Of a stretch of 10,413 bases of DNA, positions 6,845-10,413 are shown in pieces; within the stretch, counting starts at the first letter, position 1; each line of letters begins with the position of its first letter. Under the pieces are notes generated by a model. The model worked only from the letters and a program-made list of their open reading frames with translations, was not told the DNA's origin and did not search any database. The DNA is from JANRIC01 sp033765345 (GTDB lineage Bacteria; Bacteroidota; Bacteroidia; Cytophagales; Microscillaceae): assembly GCA_033765345.1 (NCBI GenBank), contig JANRIC010000220.1:1-10413 (forward strand), given 5' to 3'. The translations under genes were made by a program, and so were the position numbers.

Positions 6845-7813
6845 ATGAACGAAAAGATAAAAAAAATTGCCGTTTTTGTACCCAATAAGCCTTTTTTTGG
6901 GGCTGTTTTGGTTCAATTTCCTTTTTTTCAGCACCTTCGGCAGGATTATCCACAGGCACAGATCAAATTGTGGAGCCCGATTGATACCGTAAAATTACTG
7001 GTAAAATATCAATTAGCAGACGAATACGAGGTATACGACAAAAAAACCTCCAAATGGCATATCCTTAAAAGCTTGAATCGCTATAAAGCCGACATAGCCA
7101 TCAATTTTAGGGATAAATCGGAAATCATTGCTCTTATTTTCGGATTGAGTAATGCACGACTGAAGGTGGGCATACGATCAAGTTATTTGCCCAAATTATG
7201 CTTTCATAAGACTTATCTCAATAATCTCCAGATTTATCGTGGGCTTAACTATTTGCAATTTTTGGATATACTTAACCAAGAAAATCGATTTGGCTTTGAG
7301 AAATTAAAAGCTCTTCGACACCAATCCCACCTTCAGCTTTCTGAGGATCGTCCCCATATTTGCCTGATGCCCGGAGGAGGAGAAGGCGAACATAAACGCT
7401 GGGGTATCGAGAATTTTATCCATTTGTGCAAACTTCTCCAAGAAACACAAAAAAACGTTCATTTTATATTTGTGACTGGTCGTGAAGAAGAGCCTTACCT
7501 GCCCATTATCCAAAAAGAATTAAAAAGTGATGACTATACCCTGGTGCATAATGCACCTATTGAAGATATTGTCAAAACTGTTTTTAACAGTCAGGTGACC
7601 ATAGCCAATGATTGCGGACCTTCACACATTGCTCAAATGTGCGAAGTAAACTATGTCAGTTTGTGGGGTTGGGAAAACCAACAGCCTTATTTGAGAATTA
7701 TGGAATGGTTTTTACCCAGAGAAAATTCTGCAAGCGTAGTTGCACATCTACACAAAGGCATCAAAACCATTGCACCCAAAAGGGTTTTGGGGTATGTGCT
7801 GCCTTATTTATAG
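6845..7813 (+). CDS. Divergent family 9 glycosyltransferase
   Basis: This 322-aa protein is a second GT-B heptosyltransferase-like enzyme, 16 nt after the GT4 gene and last in the operon. The C-terminal domain is recognisable: LMPGGGEGEHKRW (174-186, the donor-phosphate loop), FVTGREEE (209-216), and NDCGPSHIAQM (255-265), the family's conserved D-x-GxxH motif. YKADIAINFRD (80-90) matches the second strand. The N-terminus is unusual: where the family has R-x-S-x-G-D, this protein reads VPNKPFFGAVLVQFP (12-26), so the Gly is followed by Ala20 and the expected Asp is absent. The Cys-rich tail of the first GT9 is also lacking. It may use another base, transfer a different sugar, or support assembly without catalysis. 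Confidence 0.85.
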   Translation: MNEKIKKIAVFVPNKPFFGAVLVQFPFFQHLRQDYPQAQIKLWSPIDTVKLLVKYQLADEYEVYDKKTSKWHILKSLNRYKADIAINFRDKSEIIALIFGLSNARLKVGIRSSYLPKLCFHKTYLNNLQIYRGLNYLQFLDILNQENRFGFEKLKALRHQSHLQLSEDRPHICLMPGGGEGEHKRWGIENFIHLCKLLQETQKNVHFIFVTGREEEPYLPIIQKELKSDDYTLVHNAPIEDIVKTVFNSQVTIANDCGPSHIAQMCEVNYVSLWGWENQQPYLRIMEWFLPRENSASVVAHLHKGIKTIAPKRVLGYVLPYL

Positions 7814-7823
7814 TGATGTAATC

Positions 7824-7884
7824 TCCCTCAAAAGCACTAAAAGGTCGTCCCGAAGGACTTTTTAATCCCTCAAAAGGACTAAAA
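7824..7884. repeat. 19-bp direct repeat pair downstream of the GT operon
   Basis: The 19-bp sequence TCCCTCAAAAGCACTAAAA at 7824-7842 recurs at 7866-7884 with one difference (C to G). Between the copies lies GTCC-CGAA-GGAC. This CTCCCTCAAAAG-type sequence resembles short intergenic repeats common in Bacteroidota chromosomes. An open frame on the minus strand runs through it but has no protein-like features. Confidence 0.6.
7847..7863 (+). terminator. Possible short intrinsic terminator after the GT operon
   Basis: GTCC (7847-7850) and GGAC (7855-7858) pair around a CGAA loop, followed by five T residues. It lies 33 nt after the stop of the last glycosyltransferase gene. On the minus strand the same element forms a C(UUCG)G tetraloop, an exceptionally stable hairpin cap. 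The stem is only 4 bp, so activity is uncertain. Confidence 0.3.
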
Positions 7885-7960
7885 CACTTTACCTTTGAGC
7901 TATCAGGATATCCGACGCGTTCACTTTGTAAGAGGAAATTAGAGTTATCTACTTTGAGCG

Positions 7961-8221
7961 TCATATCCGAACATATCCGAATAAGGGTACAGCATTTTTA
8001 AATTCAAAACCCATAAAAGAGTTATCGATCATGGGTTTATCTTTGAAAAAAACCCGATATACGGCTCTGCCTTCAGGATTGAGTTAAAACTCTACCCTTA
8101 GCTTGGCATCTGGCGATGAAGCTGTATAGATCTTTTCCTTTTGAGCATCAGAGCCTCCACAGGAAAAGATAAATGCACTGATCATCAATAATTTAATTAA
8201 GGTATAAATTTTATTTATCAT
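7961..8221 (-). pseudogene. 5' remnant of a GH97-like glycoside hydrolase lipoprotein
   Basis: From the ATG at 8221 a frame encodes a 45-residue peptide ending at a TAA (8084-8086). It starts with a lipoprotein signal peptide: Lys-containing n-region, hydrophobic core LIKLLMISAFIFS, and Cys21 followed by GGSD. The frame then gives SSPDAKLRVEF, the stop, and in the same frame LNPEGRAVYRVFFKDKPMID and MGFEFKN before a TGA at 7961-7963. The pattern SPD-x-x-L-x-V-x-F, then G-x-x-x-Y-x-V-x-x-K-x-KP-x-I, then LG-like and E-x-K, matches the N-terminal domain of GH97 enzymes such as SusB, where a Gln is found at about the stop position, so a CAA-to-TAA change is plausible. The other roughly 600 codons are absent. 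It lies 18 nt downstream of the PfkB kinase gene, on the same strand. Confidence 0.75.
7962..7981. repeat. 10-bp tandem duplication at the end of the GH97-like remnant
   Basis: CATATCCGAA occurs twice in direct succession, 7962-7971 and 7972-7981. A related ATATCCGA lies at 7908-7915. The duplication sits where similarity to GH97 is lost and changes the frame, so it may mark the point where the gene was disrupted. Confidence 0.7.
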
Positions 8222-8239
8222 AGTTTTTTCGAGAAAAAT

Positions 8240-9121
8240 TTATTTCAGTAGCTCTAAAATTTCTTTGCTGTACTCCGGCAGGGCTCCTGCGTGAGATGCT
8301 ACAAAGGCGCCTAAGGTGCAAGCTTTTTCGGCGGCCAATTTTACATCGCCGTATCGGTGAAGGGTATAGATAAATGCCGCACTGAAGCTATCTCCTGCCC
8401 CGATGGTATCTGCCACTTGTATTTTGGGTGCGGGTACGTGGAGGCTATCGGTTTCTGTGTATATTTTTGCGCCGTTTTTGCCCAGGGTGAGGCACACAGT
8501 TCTTACATCAAAATCACGAATCATTCTTGCTGCAAAGGTATCAAAATCCATGGCTTGATGGTAAAACAAATCTGCCACGATAGGGACTTCCTCATCATTG
8601 AGTTTGAGAATGCCAGCTTTTCGAAAAGATTCTTCCAATACGGCTTTGCTATAAAAACTTTTGCGAAGATTGATGTCTAAAAAAATCTCTTTAGCTTGGA
8701 TATTCTTAAAGAGTTCGTGATAAAACGCTTGGTTATTTTCGGTTCTTTGTGCCAATACACCGATGATGACAAAGTCCCAGTTTTTGGCATAAATTTCGGC
8801 TTTTTGGGTATCTGTTAGCTGAAGATGATCCCAGGCTACGCCCTGGTGAATGGTATAATCGGGTTGCCCCTGATGGAGAAATACATCGACAGTGCCCGTT
8901 GGTCTATGGGGATCGATGAAAATATAGTCAGGTTTTAGGCCTATTTGACGAATTTTTTCTAAGGCCTTCTCCCCTAGTTCGTCTTTGCCTAGAGATGAGA
9001 TCAGGTACGATTCTGCCCCCATTTTGGCCAGGTGAGCCGCTACATTGAGGGGTGCTCCTCCCAGATAAGGCTTTTCCTCTATAATATCCCAAAGTACTTC
9101 GCCTAGGGTTAGTGTTTGCAT
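8240..9121 (-). CDS. PfkB-family carbohydrate kinase, probably fructokinase
   Basis: This 293-aa ribokinase-fold enzyme phosphorylates a sugar with ATP in the cytoplasm. The N-terminus has GEVLWD (7-12) and the first PfkB signature GGAPLNVAAHLAKMG (21-35), where Asp/Gly-Gly-Asn type residues bind the sugar. PTGTVDVFL (74-82) and AWDHL (96-100) are typical of fructokinases in COG0524. DINLR (149-153) and LKLNDEE (172-178) precede the ATP site. The second PfkB signature DTIGAGDSFSAAF (238-250) supplies the anion hole and the catalytic base Asp244. All key residues are present, so this gene is intact although its downstream neighbour, the GH97-like remnant, is broken. Fructokinase is the best guess; another hexose or nucleoside cannot be excluded. 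Confidence 0.88.
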   Translation of the reverse strand: MQTLTLGEVLWDIIEEKPYLGGAPLNVAAHLAKMGAESYLISSLGKDELGEKALEKIRQIGLKPDYIFIDPHRPTGTVDVFLHQGQPDYTIHQGVAWDHLQLTDTQKAEIYAKNWDFVIIGVLAQRTENNQAFYHELFKNIQAKEIFLDINLRKSFYSKAVLEESFRKAGILKLNDEEVPIVADLFYHQAMDFDTFAARMIRDFDVRTVCLTLGKNGAKIYTETDSLHVPAPKIQVADTIGAGDSFSAAFIYTLHRYGDVKLAAEKACTLGAFVASHAGALPEYSKEILELLK

Positions 9122-9166
9122 AAATTTGATATTGTTTAGGTATAATACAAAATCTTAATCTGGAAC

Positions 9167-9242
9167 TGTCATTCCGACGGCAGGAGGAATCTTAGCACTT
9201 CTTGATGCAGAGGCTAAGATTCCTCCTGCCGTCGGAATGACA
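9167..9242. repeat. Perfect 30-bp palindrome with 16-nt loop
   Basis: The arms 9167-9196 and 9213-9242 are exact reverse complements, beginning TGTCATTCCGACGGCAGGAG and ending in GGAATGACA, around the loop 9197-9212. The TGTCATTCCGA / TCGGAATGACA ends resemble dispersed intergenic palindromes seen in many bacterial genomes. It lies between dinB-like and kinase genes, both on the minus strand, and transcribed RNA would form a very stable hairpin that could end or stabilise the dinB-like transcript. No transposase is present, so a non-autonomous element (MITE- or REP-like) is possible. Confidence 0.9.
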
Positions 9243-9374
9243 AAATAAAATTTGCGTTATGTCATTGTATTTTATGCGGTTTTACAAAATGTTAAATCTC
9301 GGAATGACAAAATAAAATTAGCAATATGTCATTATAGTTTATGCGGTTTTCTAAAATGTTACGTCTCAGGATGA
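9232..9374. repeat. 67-bp tandem repeat, two copies plus a partial third
   Basis: The unit starting TCGGAATGACAAAATAAAAT occupies 9232-9298 and repeats at 9299-9365 with 9 mismatches in 67 positions. A degraded start of a third copy (TCAGGATGA) follows at 9366-9374. The first unit begins inside the right arm of the 30-bp palindrome. Each unit also holds an AATGACA / TGTCATT inverted pair (9236-9242 and 9260-9266 in the first), so the end signature of the palindrome recurs within the array. Confidence 0.85.
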
Positions 9375-9429
9375 GCGTCAAATGATTAATATTTAGTTAC
9401 GTCTTTTTTTAAAAGGATGAATTCAAGTT

Positions 9430-9999
9430 TTATTTCTCAGGAAAATCAGGGTGCGTTTTTACACGATAAGCTTGATTTAGGTGTCTGATTTTGTGCATGA
9501 TCAAGGTCTTGAGGCGGTCTCCGAGTTTGAGATAAATGAGTCGGCTTTCCAGCAAGGGTATTTTAATGTTCAAATCATAATGTTCGGCTTTTCGGATAAA
9601 ATCTTCCAAAAGGCGGTTACAGGCTTTGAGCCTTGATTGAACATCTGAGGGTTGGTCTGAGGGTATAAAAATTTTGGGTGCCTTGAATTTTTCGGTGGAT
9701 TCGGGCAGCAGTGCTTTCATAAACCTTTTACCGATCCAATCCGATTTGAATTCCTGGTGTGGTGTTTTATGTTGATTTTTGGGCTTAGATAAGATTTTTT
9801 CCATGTGGCTCACATAACCTTCATTGGTCAAGATAATATGCTCTACACACTGTGCAATACTCCATAATTTGGGATTGGGCTTCCAGTGCCATTGTAAGGG
9901 ACTTAAATCCTGGAAATGCTTTTCATAAAAGCTATCTACGGTACTTAGTTCATCGAAAAGACTTTGGATAAACTCAGTCGTTTGTGTCTTCTGAATCAT
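9430..9999 (-). CDS. DinB-like (YfiT/DinB superfamily) putative metal-binding protein
   Basis: This 189-aa protein has the four-helix-bundle pattern of the DinB superfamily, whose members bind a divalent metal by three histidines; several act as thiol-dependent transferases, most have no known substrate. The WHWKPNP segment (37-43) and LWSIAQCVEHI (45-55) form the conserved core, giving His54. The C-terminal helix supplies HKIRH (169-173), giving His169 and His173. All three ligands are therefore present. I chose the ATG at 9999; a TTG at 10011 would add four residues. It stands alone on the minus strand, with a repeat-filled 308-bp gap before the kinase gene. The specific function is unknown. 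Confidence 0.8.
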   Translation of the reverse strand: MIQKTQTTEFIQSLFDELSTVDSFYEKHFQDLSPLQWHWKPNPKLWSIAQCVEHIILTNEGYVSHMEKILSKPKNQHKTPHQEFKSDWIGKRFMKALLPESTEKFKAPKIFIPSDQPSDVQSRLKACNRLLEDFIRKAEHYDLNIKIPLLESRLIYLKLGDRLKTLIMHKIRHLNQAYRVKTHPDFPEK

Positions 10000-10413
10000 A
10001 CGGATAGTCAATTTTTGATGAATTTAGGGAATAAAAAGAGATTTTGCAATGACTTGAGGAGAATTTATACCTGGATTGTGATTAAAATGATGTCGGCACA
10101 CCAAGACTTAGCGGGTTTCTTAGGCTGTATCTTCTTCCTCGAACTCAGCCGCTTTTCTTCGGAGGTATCTTCTAAAAAAATACAGGGATACAAAAAAGGA
10201 AATAAATATGGGTTACTACTCAGGTATTTTAAAGTTGAGAAAAAAAGGGAATATTATCAAAAAAAAGTCTAAATCCGACTTTTCGCACCCTAGCGAAATA
10301 TTTAGATGAAATATAACTATTCTTATAAAACTTACATGCTATATTTCATCAAAACCCATATTTTGTGATATTTTATAGAGTTTTAGAAGAAAACTTACAA
10401 AAAAACTCAAAAA
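10000..10413. other. Right-edge region without a convincing gene
   Basis: About 410 bp upstream of the dinB-like gene. Plus-strand and minus-strand frames are open for up to about 70 codons but lack a credible start or recognisable motif. One minus frame, ending at 10065-10067, has a Lys-rich segment (RKKIQPKKPAKS) before its stop, but no ATG. The promoter of the dinB-like gene should lie here, though I see no clear consensus. Nested inverted repeats occur at 10269-10350 and are listed separately. Confidence 0.4.
10269..10350. repeat. Two adjacent inverted repeats
   Basis: The first has inner arms TTTCGC (10281-10286) and GCGAAA (10293-10298) around ACCCTA, with outer arms CTAAAT (10269-10274) and ATTTAG (10300-10305). 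The second begins at the last base of the first: GATGAAATATA (10305-10315) pairs exactly with TATATTTCATC (10340-10350) around a 24-nt loop. Neither is followed by a typical T-run, so they may be an element end or a protein-binding region. Confidence 0.6.

Noticed and set aside
7761..7964. 67-codon minus-strand frame across the repeats and the end of the last glycosyltransferase gene
   Set aside because: It is built from the repeat sequence and the antisense of a real gene; after its first residues nothing resembles a protein family.
8357..8680. 107-codon plus-strand frame opposite the sugar kinase
   Set aside because: Antisense to an intact kinase, with no domain of its own.
9232..9374. CRISPR-like direct repeats
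   Set aside because: The copies are directly adjacent with no spacers, and no cas gene is present.
10065..10250. Lys-rich minus-strand frame in the right-edge region
   Set aside because: It lacks an ATG start and any recognisable motif beyond simple lysine richness.

Overview
The window looks like chromosomal DNA of a member of the Bacteroidota, probably Cytophagales-like. It is AT-rich, most starts lack a Shine-Dalgarno sequence (gmk begins TAAAAAAAATG right after the upstream stop), lipoprotein and glycosyltransferase sequences have the Bacteroidota flavour, and short intergenic repeats are present. The phylum call is inference from these traits.

Left half, minus strand (218-3696). Reading leftwards: an ECF sigma factor, a small zinc-type anti-sigma factor, gmk (guanylate kinase), nadD (nicotinate-nucleotide adenylyltransferase) and carA (small subunit of carbamoyl-phosphate synthase). 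The sigma/anti-sigma pair resembles the SigR/RsrA thiol-stress pair of Streptomyces: four metal or redox residues (C22, H48, C52, C55) keep the RsrA spacing. Anti-sigma and gmk are 5 nt apart, so a stress regulator pair is probably co-transcribed with nucleotide and NAD synthesis genes.

Centre, plus strand (3891-7813). Four glycosyltransferases lie head to tail with gaps from -4 to 20 nt: GT2 (WaaE/KdtX-like), GT9 (heptosyltransferase-like), GT4, and a divergent second GT9. Together they look like an operon for a lipopolysaccharide core or other envelope glycan.

Right part (7814-10413). This stretch is less dense and shows decay. Next to a PfkB-type sugar kinase (probably fructokinase) is the broken 5' end of a lipoprotein glycoside hydrolase resembling GH97: signal peptide and N-terminal strand pattern remain, but an in-frame TAA interrupts it and the rest of the enzyme is gone. 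Nearby are a 10-bp tandem duplication and a 19-bp direct repeat. Between the kinase and a DinB-like protein lies a perfect 30-bp palindrome, whose right arm leads into a 67-bp tandem repeat. The last 400 bp hold no convincing gene but do hold nested inverted repeats.

I found no CRISPR array, rRNA, tRNA, complete mobile element or defence system. The most notable items are the RsrA-like pair joined to gmk/nadD, the GH97-like gene remnant, the composite palindrome/tandem repeat, and the GT9 protein lacking the usual N-terminal Gly-Asp motif.
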